Shown here in pieces: positions 20,806 to 29,927 of a stretch of DNA of 41,247 bases; position 1 is the stretch's first letter, and each line of letters opens with the position of its first letter. The translations under genes and the position numbers were made by a program. This DNA is from Endomicrobiia bacterium (lineage in GTDB: Bacteria; Elusimicrobiota; Endomicrobiia; DTEH01), in contig JANXCA010000008.1 in NCBI GenBank assembly GCA_025060535.1, positions 1 through 41,247 on the forward strand. Direction: 5' to 3'. Under the pieces are notes generated by a model. It was given only the letters and a program-made list of their open reading frames with translations, searched no databases and was not told the DNA's origin.

Positions 20806-20887
20806 CTTACTACTTGATAATTATTTTATTATCTTATATAATAAAATAAAATTTTTATCAACAAAATTATCAACAAAGGAGAAAAAA

Positions 20888-21226
20888 ATGAATTTATTTC
20901 TTTATGCACAAGAATGCACAAAACACTCTACATCAGATGCATCTGGAGGATTTTTAAGTATATTCCCTATTATTGTGATTTTTCTAATATTTTATTTTAT
21001 TTTATTTCTACCTGAACAAAAAAGAATAAAACAGCACAAGAAGATGTTAGAAAGCTTAAAAAAAGGTGACAACGTGATTTTATCCAGTGGAATTTATGGA
21101 ACAATCACTAATGTAAAAGGAGATATTTTAGAAATAAAAATTGCAGAAAACGTAAAAATAAATGTATTAAAATCAGCTGTTTCTCAAGTAATTTCTGAGG
21201 AGAAAATCAAATCAATCATGTCTTAA
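20888..21226 (+). CDS. yajC: Preprotein translocase subunit YajC
   Basis: Single TM followed by LPEQKRIKQHKKMLESLKKGDNVILSSGIYGTITNVKGD; upstream of secD. Confidence 0.93.
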   Translation: MNLFLYAQECTKHSTSDASGGFLSIFPIIVIFLIFYFILFLPEQKRIKQHKKMLESLKKGDNVILSSGIYGTITNVKGDILEIKIAENVKINVLKSAVSQVISEEKIKSIMS

Positions 21227-21230
21227 AAAG

Positions 21231-21905
21231 ATGAACGATAAAAATTATGTCACTTTAAAAGATGTAAAAGAGAATCCTATAGTAAAAAGTTTTATATTCG
21301 CATCTAATGAATATTTAGGTTCTATAGGCTATACTGAACATGGTTTTAGACATACTACAATAGTAAGTGAATTAGCAGGAAATATTCTAAAATATCTTGA
21401 ATATCCACAAAGAATTTGTGAATTAGCATCTATAGCAGGCTATCTACATGACATAGGAAATGTCATTAATCGTAAAGATCATGGTCAATCCTCTGCTTTA
21501 CTTGCAATGGAAATTTTAGATAACATGAATATGCCACCTGAAGAAATTGCTATTATTATTTCTGCAATTGGAAACCATGAAGAAGAAATAGGCGAACCCA
21601 TAAGTCCCGTAGCAGCAGCTTTAATTTTGGCCGACAAATCTGATGTTAACAAAAATAGAGTAAGAAATCCAAAAATGATTTCATTGGACATACATGACAG
21701 GATAAATTACGCTGTAGAAAGAAATTTTCTTGAAGTATCTAAAGAAAAAAAAATTATTTCTTTAAATTTAGATATAGATACAAAAATATCAAGCATAATA
21801 GAATATTTTGAAATTTTTCTATCTAGATTAGTTATGTGTAGAAGAGCAGCAAATTATTTAGGTTGCAAGTTTGAAATGATAATCAATAGTCAAAAAGTGT
21901 TATAA
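21231..21905 (+). CDS. HD-domain phosphohydrolase
   Basis: FRHTTIV, AGYLHDIGNVINRKDHGQSSALLAMEIL, IGNHEEEIG, ADKSDV. Confidence 0.85.
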   Translation: MNDKNYVTLKDVKENPIVKSFIFASNEYLGSIGYTEHGFRHTTIVSELAGNILKYLEYPQRICELASIAGYLHDIGNVINRKDHGQSSALLAMEILDNMNMPPEEIAIIISAIGNHEEEIGEPISPVAAALILADKSDVNKNRVRNPKMISLDIHDRINYAVERNFLEVSKEKKIISLNLDIDTKISSIIEYFEIFLSRLVMCRRAANYLGCKFEMIINSQKVL

Positions 21906-21924
21906 TGAAATAGGAGAAACTATT

Positions 21925-23349
21925 ATGAAAAACTTACAATTTAGATTTGTTATTCTTTTATTAGTTATAGCTATAGGAATTTATTTTATAATTCCAACAT
22001 TTCAATGGTATTTTATTTATTCTCCAGAAGAAAGACAAAAAAAAGAAATCTCTAAAGATCCTATATTAAAAAAAATTTTAAATTTAGGTTTAGATTTAAA
22101 AGGAGGAGTTTTTTTAATTTTAGAAATAGATAAAGAAAAAATACCACAAGAAACTAATCTATCTGATGCTTTAGACAGAGCAATAGAGATAATAAGAAAT
22201 AGAGTTGATCAGTATGGTGTAGCTGAAGCTATTATTTCAAAACAAGGTGATCAATGGATCTCTGTCCAACTTCCAGGTTTAAAAGACCCTCAATTAGCAA
22301 AAGAGCTTATAGGAAAAACTGCTTTATTAGAGTTCAGACTAGTAAACATGGATGAACCTTATAGAAAAATTATTGAAAAAATTCGTGAAATTGGTATTAA
22401 ACCAAAAGAAGCTTTAACTAATCCACAAATTCTTTCTTTAGTACCAACAGGATATGTATTACTTCCAGGAAGAACAGACGAAATATATCTTGTAAAAGAC
22501 ACTCCAGAAATCACAGGTGCATACCTTACAAACGCAAGAGTGGAATTAGGAGCATCAGAAACAGGACTACCATACGTATCATTAGAATTTAATCAAGAAG
22601 GAGCTAAAATTTTTGCTAAAGTTACTGAATTAAATATAGAAAAACATTTAGCAATAGTATTAGACAATGTAGTTCAATCAGCACCAATAATAAGATCAAG
22701 GATTCCTGACGGAAGAGCAATAATAGAAGGAGATTTTACTTTAGAGGAAGCAAAATTTATCGCAACTGTATTACGAGCAGGAGCTTTACCAGCTCCTGTA
22801 AAAATAATTGAAGAAAGAACTGTAGGACCAACTCTGGGTAAGGATTCTGTAATTTCTGGAAGAAATGCTTTAATCATTGGTAGCATAGTAGTTTTGATAT
22901 TTATGATAGTTTATTATAAAATCTCAGGCGTTATAGCAAATATAGCTTTGATGGTTAATATATTTTTAGTATTATCAGCTCTTACAGCACTTAAAGCTAC
23001 TTTAAGCTTTCCAGGCTTAGCAGGAATTGTCTTATTAATAGGAGTAGGAGTTGATGCAAATATTTTAATTTTAGAAAGGATAAAAGAAGAAATAAAAAAT
23101 GGAAAGACACTTAGAGTGGCTATTGATTTAGGATACCAAAGAGCTCTTCAGACCATTGTTGATTCAAACCTTACAACACTTATAACTACGGTGTTTTTGT
23201 TTGGATTTGGTACAGGACCTATTAAAGGTTTTGGTATTACAATGTTTATAGGATTAATAGCGAACATCTTTACAGCTGTATTTATGACAAAACTAATATA
23301 TGATTATCTTTTATCAATAAAAACCTTTGATCACAAAGTTTTATTTTAA
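21925..23349 (+). CDS. secD: Protein translocase subunit SecD
   Basis: LGLDLKGGVFLILEID, IEIIRNRVDQYGVAE, IQLPG-like VQLPGLKDP, GVDANILILERIKEE. Confidence 0.96.
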   Translation: MKNLQFRFVILLLVIAIGIYFIIPTFQWYFIYSPEERQKKEISKDPILKKILNLGLDLKGGVFLILEIDKEKIPQETNLSDALDRAIEIIRNRVDQYGVAEAIISKQGDQWISVQLPGLKDPQLAKELIGKTALLEFRLVNMDEPYRKIIEKIREIGIKPKEALTNPQILSLVPTGYVLLPGRTDEIYLVKDTPEITGAYLTNARVELGASETGLPYVSLEFNQEGAKIFAKVTELNIEKHLAIVLDNVVQSAPIIRSRIPDGRAIIEGDFTLEEAKFIATVLRAGALPAPVKIIEERTVGPTLGKDSVISGRNALIIGSIVVLIFMIVYYKISGVIANIALMVNIFLVLSALTALKATLSFPGLAGIVLLIGVGVDANILILERIKEEIKNGKTLRVAIDLGYQRALQTIVDSNLTTLITTVFLFGFGTGPIKGFGITMFIGLIANIFTAVFMTKLIYDYLLSIKTFDHKVLF

Positions 23350-23385
23350 CTTCCTTACCCTTACAAAAAAGGAGTAGTTAACAAT

Positions 23386-24258
23386 ATGAAAGAAATAAAT
23401 TTTATTGCTAAAAGAAGAGTTTTTATGAGTTTATCTTTAATTCTTATTTTAATTACTTTATTTATATTAATTGTGAATAAAGGTCCAAATCTAGGATTAG
23501 ATTTCACAGGAGGGACGATTATTCAGGTTAAATTTAATCAACCAATAGAAATATCTGAATTAAGACACTTACTATTAGAAAAAAAAATTCCTCCTTTTGA
23601 AATTCAAAATATTATTACTGCCCACCATAAAGAGTTCTTAATAAAAGTAAAACTAACTAAGGAAGAAATATTTCAGGAAATAGAAGAAATTTTAAAGACA
23701 AAGAATTTAAATTATGAAATAATAAGGAGAGAATTTGTAGGACCTACAATAGGCAAATATTTAACTAGAAAAGCTTTCTTAGCTATTTTATTTTCATTAG
23801 CAGGTATTATTATATATGTTGCTATTAGGTTTGGTTCATCCATATGGGGAATAGCAGGAGTTATTGCCTTAGTCCATGATGTGTTTTTAACAATAGGTTT
23901 TCTTACTGTTTTAGGTCGAGAAATAAACTTAACTATAATTGCTGCACTTTTGACATTAGCAGGGTATTCCATAAATGATACTATTGTTATATTTGATAGA
24001 ATTAGAGAAAACATAAAACTTTTACGCAAGGAATCGTTAGAAAAAATTATGAACATAAGTATAAATCAAACACTCACAAGGACACTACTTACTTCTGGAA
24101 CAACTTTGATGGCTGTAGTTTCTTTATTTGTTTTAGGAAACAGAATAATAAAAGATTTTGCTTTAACATTGCTGTTCGGTGTAATTGTTGGGACATACTC
24201 TTCTATATTTATTGCCTCTTCTTTAGTTTTAGAATATAATATATTAAAACAAAAATGA
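23386..24258 (+). CDS. secF: Protein translocase subunit SecF
   Basis: NLGLDFTGGTIIQVKF, FVGPTIGKYL, AGYSINDTIVIFDRIREN, NQTLTRTLLTSGTT. Confidence 0.96.
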   Translation: MKEINFIAKRRVFMSLSLILILITLFILIVNKGPNLGLDFTGGTIIQVKFNQPIEISELRHLLLEKKIPPFEIQNIITAHHKEFLIKVKLTKEEIFQEIEEILKTKNLNYEIIRREFVGPTIGKYLTRKAFLAILFSLAGIIIYVAIRFGSSIWGIAGVIALVHDVFLTIGFLTVLGREINLTIIAALLTLAGYSINDTIVIFDRIRENIKLLRKESLEKIMNISINQTLTRTLLTSGTTLMAVVSLFVLGNRIIKDFALTLLFGVIVGTYSSIFIASSLVLEYNILKQK

Positions 24259-24797
24259 AGATAAAAAAATTTAAAGTTAGCTATAGAATAAAAGAAATAT
24301 ATAGATATTTAAAAGAAAATAACATTAATATTACAGATGAAATAGACACTTTAATTTCTATTGTCGATAAAGAGATAGCAGAAATTATACTTCCTTCGGC
24401 TGTTTTTGAAACTTATAATATAAAAAATGAAAAAATTCATGATATAATAAATAACCTTTCTATTCCTAAAAATACTCAGGAAATAACATTTATTATTGTA
24501 ACATTAGGTAAAAAAATAACTGAATTTTTATCTTCAATAACAGACGAAATAAAAAAACTAATTACTTTTGCTCTTTTACAAGAATATTTAAATTCATCTG
24601 TGATTTTTATTTGTAAAATACTACAAGAACAAAACAAAGATTTAGAAATGGGGACAGTTTTTTTAGTTCCAGAAAATTTATATGAGAGAGTTTGTCAGCT
24701 TTTAATATCAGAAAAAATTGAAGTTTATTACTCACACCAAAAGCTCCTACCTGAGTATACTTCTTTAAACTATGTATTGTGGTTTAGAAAGAAGTAA
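24255..24797 (+). CDS. Uncharacterised protein, weak resemblance to the B12-dependent methionine synthase activation (AdoMet-binding) domain family
   Basis: EIYRYLKENN..ITDEIDTLISIVDKEIAEIILPSAVFETYNI then ITFIIVTLGKKITEFLS..LITFALLQEYLNS; by-eye similarity only. Confidence 0.4.
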   Translation: MKIKKFKVSYRIKEIYRYLKENNINITDEIDTLISIVDKEIAEIILPSAVFETYNIKNEKIHDIINNLSIPKNTQEITFIIVTLGKKITEFLSSITDEIKKLITFALLQEYLNSSVIFICKILQEQNKDLEMGTVFLVPENLYERVCQLLISEKIEVYYSHQKLLPEYTSLNYVLWFRKK

Positions 24798-25466
24798 ATG
24801 AAATTCCTTAAGAAAATAATAAATAAGCTTAGAAATTTTCATATCACAAAAATTATAGAGGAAAAAATTATTTCATACATAGCTTGGTTTATAATACAGG
24901 TAGTTTCACGAACAGTACGGATTAAAAGAGTAAATTATGAAAATATAAAAAAAATAAAAAATAAAATTTATGCCTTTTTTCACGGAGAGCAGTTTTTATT
25001 AATTTTTGCACATAGACATAGTGATATAGTAATTATGACGAGTTTATCAAGAGATGGAGAACTCCAAACAAAAATATTATCAAAATTTGGATATGATATT
25101 GTAAGAGGTTCAACAGGTAAAAAAGGAGCATCTTCTGGAACATTAGCACTTATAGAGAAAATAAAAAGCGGCAAAAGTTCAGCTATAACTGTGGACGGTC
25201 CCCATGGACCCGGTTTCAAAGTAAAACCCGGAATAATATTTTTAGCACAGAAAACAGCCCGTCCAATAATTCCTGTGAGAGTTTATATTACCAAAAGAAT
25301 CCAACTTAAAAACTGGGACAGATATACTATACCTTTGCCATGGAGTAAGTCTTACATAGTTTATGGCAATCCCGTATATGTAGAACCCACAGAAGATTTA
25401 AAGAAAAAAACTGAGGAATTAGAAAATATATTAAAAAACCTTGATTTTATAAGCGTTTTTAAATAA
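24798..25466 (+). CDS. DUF374 family lysophospholipid acyltransferase-like protein
   Basis: FFHGEQFLLIFAHRHSDIVIMTSLSRDGE, RGSTGKKGASSGTLALIEKIKSGKSSAITVDGPHGPGFKVKPGIIFLAQKT. Confidence 0.9.
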   Translation: MKFLKKIINKLRNFHITKIIEEKIISYIAWFIIQVVSRTVRIKRVNYENIKKIKNKIYAFFHGEQFLLIFAHRHSDIVIMTSLSRDGELQTKILSKFGYDIVRGSTGKKGASSGTLALIEKIKSGKSSAITVDGPHGPGFKVKPGIIFLAQKTARPIIPVRVYITKRIQLKNWDRYTIPLPWSKSYIVYGNPVYVEPTEDLKKKTEELENILKNLDFISVFK

Positions 25467-25552
25467 CAAGATATTTTATACTTTTTAATTTCTCTTTTAT
25501 TTATCAATAGAAAATTTTTGTAACAAAATAAAAAGATCTGTCGTCTTAAAAT

Positions 25553-25954
25553 ATGGAGATCTACATCTTATATTCTTTAAAAAATTATTTTAAAAATCAA
25601 AAAAACTCCAAAATTATGATAAAAATTATTGATATATTAAGCATTTTTTTAGCAGGTTTTCTTATAAATTTTGTCTCAAATATTGAAAATTTTTATTCTT
25701 CTGTTAAAATAAAATCATGGTATAGTGGAATAATAGGCTTTATCTGTTGGATGCTTACAGGTCTTGTATTCGCTGACATTCTTACTTCCTCTGAAAACAA
25801 ATTTTGGTTAGTTTTTTTCTTATCATTAGGTGGGGGAATGGGTAATTTTTTCTCTTCTAAAATCTTAAAGTTATTTAATAAAACTATAAAACAAAAGGAA
25901 AAATTATTGTATAATAAGAAAAAAATAAAACTTACTAAAAATGTCTCAATTTAA
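25553..25954 (+). CDS. Small uncharacterised membrane protein
   Basis: Three predicted hydrophobic segments (IIDILSIFLAGFLINFV, GIIGFICWMLTGLVFADIL, FWLVFFLSLGGGMGNFF); true start uncertain. Confidence 0.55.
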   Translation: MEIYILYSLKNYFKNQKNSKIMIKIIDILSIFLAGFLINFVSNIENFYSSVKIKSWYSGIIGFICWMLTGLVFADILTSSENKFWLVFFLSLGGGMGNFFSSKILKLFNKTIKQKEKLLYNKKKIKLTKNVSI

Positions 25955-25962
25955 AAATTTTA

Positions 25963-26862
25963 ATGCAAGATGTAGAATTTGTCTATTCTAAGTCAATTTT
26001 GAATCTTGAAAAATATAATAGTAAAATTTATGCTTCTATAAACCCATACATAGGATGTTCTCATTTATGTAAATATTGTTATGTCCAGGCTGAAAAATAT
26101 AGTAAAGCAAATGATATATCAAAGGTAAAAATAAAACAAAATGCTATTGAAGTTTTAATAAAAGATATTTCAAAATATATAAGTAGATATCCTGAAGGGG
26201 TGATATACTTGGGCACCTCCTGTGATCCTTACCAACCTGTTGAAGAAAAATTTAATTTATCTCAAAAAATTCTTAGCATTTTACTTCAACATACTTTCTA
26301 TAATATACACATTTTTACAAAATCAAAACTTATATTAAGAGATATTGAACTTTTTAAAAAATTTTCTAATAGAGTAAATATTTCTATCACTTTAATTACT
26401 ACTGATAATAAAATAAAAAAAATTTTTGAACCTAATGCTTCTTCAATTGAAGAAAGAATATATTGTATTAAAACTTTAACATCACAAGGTATAAAGTGTG
26501 GAGTAGCTATAATGCCTATTCTTCCCTATATTACTGATAAAGATGAAGTTTTAAGTAATCTTTTATATTCAGTCAAAACAGCTAACTGTAATTATATATG
26601 GTGGGATTATCTTACTTTAAGAAACAACCTAACAGATATCAAAAAATTAAGTCAAAAACAAGTATATTATAACTTATTAAGGGTTCATTTTTCTGATCTA
26701 ATTGATAAATATAATCTTCTTTATAAAAATAAAATCACTCCTAATATAAATTATAAAAAAATCATTGATAAAAAAATCATAAATTTATCTAAAAAATACA
26801 ACATTCCAATAAATGGTCCTTGTTGGGAAGATTTTGGACCTTCTTATCTTTTTAATTATTGA
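25963..26862 (+). CDS. Radical SAM protein, spore photoproduct lyase (SplB)-like family
   Basis: INPYIGCSHLCKYCYVQAEKYSK (CxxxCxxC), YLGTSCDPYQPVEEKF, TKSKLILRDIELF, MPILPYITD. Confidence 0.85.
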   Translation: MQDVEFVYSKSILNLEKYNSKIYASINPYIGCSHLCKYCYVQAEKYSKANDISKVKIKQNAIEVLIKDISKYISRYPEGVIYLGTSCDPYQPVEEKFNLSQKILSILLQHTFYNIHIFTKSKLILRDIELFKKFSNRVNISITLITTDNKIKKIFEPNASSIEERIYCIKTLTSQGIKCGVAIMPILPYITDKDEVLSNLLYSVKTANCNYIWWDYLTLRNNLTDIKKLSQKQVYYNLLRVHFSDLIDKYNLLYKNKITPNINYKKIIDKKIINLSKKYNIPINGPCWEDFGPSYLFNY

Positions 26863-26911
26863 CTTATTATTATAATTTATATATATTTTTAACCTTAACT
26901 TATAAAATCTT

Positions 26912-28237
26912 ATGAAAAATACATCATACAAAGTATTAGTCCTTGGTTCAGGAGGAAGAGAACACGCTATTGTATGGAAACTTACTCAATCCGAGTTTTT
27001 ACATTCTCTATATTGCATACCAGGAAATGGTGGAATTTCAAAACATGCTAAAATAGAATCTTCAATAAAACTAAATGAATTTGAAAAAATATATGAATTT
27101 ATAAAAGAAAATAAAATAGATATAGTGATAGTTGGTCCGGAACAACCATCTGTTGAAGGCATAAAAGATTATCTTTCACAATATAAAATTCCTGTATTTT
27201 CTCCAACTAAAATTCAAGCTCAACTTGAAGGTAGTAAAATTTTTGCAAAAAAATTTATGAAAAAATACAACATTCCAACAGCTGATTTTGTAGTAGCAGA
27301 AAATTATGAACAAGCAAAGAGTTTATTAAAAGAAATGTTTTCAAAATATAAGGATGGTATAGTAATAAAAGCAGATGGTTTAGCTGCAGGAAAAGGCGCT
27401 GTGGTATGTAATACATTGGAAGAAGCTGAAAATACTATATATGAAATGATGATTAAAAAAATATTTGATAAAGCAGGAGAAAAAGTAGTGATTGAAAAAA
27501 AATTAAATGGTATTGAAATATCTGTAATAGCCTTCTGTGATGGTGAAACAATTCTACCTTTAACTTATTCACAAGATCATAAGCAAATATATGATGGAGA
27601 TAAGGGTCCCAACACTGGAGGAATGGGTGCTTATTCACCAGTACCTTTTGTTTCAAAAATACTTGAAGAAAAAATTTATTCTCAAATTATAAATAATTTT
27701 CTTTGTGGTATAAAAGACTCTCAAATTGGTTATTGCGGAGTAATATATTTTGGATTGATGATAGAAAATTTAAATACCCAACCACAACCTTATGTGTTAG
27801 AATTTAACTGTAGATTTGGAGATCCTGAAACACAAGTATTACTACCTCTTTTAAAAGATGATTTTTTACAACTTGTTATTCATACAATTAATAAAAACCT
27901 ACATAATTTTTCTAAATTAAGTTTTGAAAATAAATATGCTTGTTGTGTAGTTTTGGCTTCTAAAGGTTATCCTTTAGAATATGAAACTTCAAAAGAAATT
28001 ACTGGTTTAGATGAAGCAGAAAAAATTTCTGATGTATTGATTTTCCATGCAGGAACTAAAAAAATAGACAATAAATTTCTTACTTCTGGAGGAAGAGTTC
28101 TAAATGTAGTAGGAATCGGAAAAACTTTACAAGAAGCAATTAATACTTCTTATAGAGCAGTTGATAAAATTTATTTTGAAAATAAATATTTTAGAACAGA
28201 TATAGGGAAAAAAGGATTAATTTATGATAACATATAA
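26912..28237 (+). CDS. purD: Phosphoribosylamine-glycine ligase
   Basis: VLVLGSGGREHAIVWKL, GPEQPSVEG, IKADGLAAGKGAVVC, DGDKGPNTGGMGAYSPVP, FNCRFGDPETQVLLPLL. Confidence 0.97.
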   Translation: MKNTSYKVLVLGSGGREHAIVWKLTQSEFLHSLYCIPGNGGISKHAKIESSIKLNEFEKIYEFIKENKIDIVIVGPEQPSVEGIKDYLSQYKIPVFSPTKIQAQLEGSKIFAKKFMKKYNIPTADFVVAENYEQAKSLLKEMFSKYKDGIVIKADGLAAGKGAVVCNTLEEAENTIYEMMIKKIFDKAGEKVVIEKKLNGIEISVIAFCDGETILPLTYSQDHKQIYDGDKGPNTGGMGAYSPVPFVSKILEEKIYSQIINNFLCGIKDSQIGYCGVIYFGLMIENLNTQPQPYVLEFNCRFGDPETQVLLPLLKDDFLQLVIHTINKNLHNFSKLSFENKYACCVVLASKGYPLEYETSKEITGLDEAEKISDVLIFHAGTKKIDNKFLTSGGRVLNVVGIGKTLQEAINTSYRAVDKIYFENKYFRTDIGKKGLIYDNI

Positions 28238-29198
28238 AAAAGCAGGAGTTGATATAGACAAAGCCAATAAATTTGTTGAATGGCTTAAAAAAAGATATCC
28301 TAAAATTGGTTTTTTTAGCGGTTTTTTTAAGATAAACAAAAACATATCAATTGTAGCAACTACAGACGGAGTGGGCACAAAACTTAAAATAGCTCAAATT
28401 GTAAACAAACATACAAGTGTCGGGATTGATTTAGTTGCAATGAATGTTAATGATATAATAACTTCAGGTGCAAAGCCTATATTCTTTTTAGATTATATTG
28501 CTTGTGGTAAAATAGATCTTAAGATATTAAAGGAAATTGCTTCTGGAATAATAAAAGGTTGTAAAATTGCAAAGTGTGAACTTTTAGGAGGAGAAACTGC
28601 AGAACTACCAGGAATGTATAAACCTAACGAATATGATCTTGCAGGATTTGCTTGTGGTATTGTAGAAAATGACAAAATTATTACAGGGAAAAATATAAAA
28701 GAAGGAGATAAAATTATTGGACTTCATTCTTCCGGAATACATTCCAACGGCTATTCTTTAATAAGAAAAATCTTCAATAAAAAAGAATTGATAGAATTCT
28801 CTGAAATTTTACTCACACCTACAAAAATTTATGTTGAACACATAACAGAACTACTTAAAAATTTTCAACCTAATAAAGAAATAAAAGCCATAGTTAACAT
28901 TACAGGTGGTGGATTTTATGATAATATTGTAAGAGTTTTACCTTATTATCACAAAGCAATAATTTTTAAAGATAATTGGAAACCTTACAAAATATTTAAC
29001 ATAATCCAACAAAAAGGAAATGTACCTGATAAAGAAATGTATAGAACATTTAATATGGGAATTGGTATGATAATTATAGTAGACAAAAAAATCAAAGATA
29101 AAGTGCTTAACTTTTTTTCAAAAGAAGCGTTAGAAATAGGAGAAATTTCCAAAAATTCTAATAAAAATCCTACCGTAATTATATCAGGAATAGATTAA
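28224..29198 (+). CDS. purM: Phosphoribosylformylglycinamidine cyclo-ligase
   Basis: YKKAGVDIDKANKFV, ATTDGVGTKLKIA, GIDLVAMNVNDIITSGAKPIFFLDYIACG, LLGGETAELPGMY, LHSSGIHSNGYSLIRK. Confidence 0.96.
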   Translation: MITYKKAGVDIDKANKFVEWLKKRYPKIGFFSGFFKINKNISIVATTDGVGTKLKIAQIVNKHTSVGIDLVAMNVNDIITSGAKPIFFLDYIACGKIDLKILKEIASGIIKGCKIAKCELLGGETAELPGMYKPNEYDLAGFACGIVENDKIITGKNIKEGDKIIGLHSSGIHSNGYSLIRKIFNKKELIEFSEILLTPTKIYVEHITELLKNFQPNKEIKAIVNITGGGFYDNIVRVLPYYHKAIIFKDNWKPYKIFNIIQQKGNVPDKEMYRTFNMGIGMIIIVDKKIKDKVLNFFSKEALEIGEISKNSNKNPTVIISGID

Positions 29199-29201
29199 AT
29201 A

Positions 29202-29927
29202 ATGATGAATTCAAAACTTTCTATTGGATGGTTTGCTACTTCAAGAGGCACTACTTCTTTAAAAATTTTCAATTACATTTATGAAGATATTAAAGCAAAT
29301 AAATTAAACGTTGATATTAAATTTGTATTTATCAATCGTGAATTAGGTGAGGGAGAAAATTCAGACAAATTTATAAATACTATAAAATCTTACAATATTC
29401 CTTTATTCTCCTTTTCATCTTTAAAATTCAAGCCCGATTTAAGACACAAAGAAGTAGAAAAATGGAGGGAAGAGTTTGACAAAGAAGTATATGAAAAAAT
29501 AAAAAATTTCAAAGTAGATGTAATTTTGCTTGCGGGTTATATGTTAATACTAAGTGAGTTTTTAACTAAAAAATTTAATTTCATAAATTTACATCCTGCA
29601 CTTCCTTGGGGTCCTAAAGGCACTTGGCAAGAAGTGATAAATAAAATAATTGAAGAAAAACACAAAGAACATGGTGTGATGATTCATATAGTAACAGAGG
29701 ATTTAGACAGAGGCCCTGTTTTAACTTATTGCAGATTTGAAATTAAAGATTATGACTTTACAAAAATAAGACAACAAGGAGTGAAATATGAATTACCTTT
29801 AGTAAAAAAAACACTATACCTCTTGTCAGAGGGAGAACTTTCTATTTATAACAGAACTCCTATATTTAAAGGGGAAGTTTTAAAAAGTGGATTAGAAATA
29901 AAAATAGAAGAGCTTGAAAAATTATAA
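29202..29927 (+). CDS. PurN-like phosphoribosylglycinamide formyltransferase (variant subfamily)
   Basis: IGWFATSRGTTSLKI, VILLAGYMLILSEFL, NLHPALPWGPKGTWQEVI, HGVMIHIVTEDLDRGPVL; immediately after purM. Confidence 0.82.
   Translation: MMNSKLSIGWFATSRGTTSLKIFNYIYEDIKANKLNVDIKFVFINRELGEGENSDKFINTIKSYNIPLFSFSSLKFKPDLRHKEVEKWREEFDKEVYEKIKNFKVDVILLAGYMLILSEFLTKKFNFINLHPALPWGPKGTWQEVINKIIEEKHKEHGVMIHIVTEDLDRGPVLTYCRFEIKDYDFTKIRQQGVKYELPLVKKTLYLLSEGELSIYNRTPIFKGEVLKSGLEIKIEELEKL

Noticed and set aside
23712-24056. 114-aa antisense ORF opposite secF
   Set aside because: Shadow ORF inside conserved SecF.
26863-26911. Leaderless promoter for purD
   Set aside because: TTGACT-17-TATATT gives a leader of about 17 nt; an alternative TATAAA close to ATG has no convincing -35, so the case is ambiguous.
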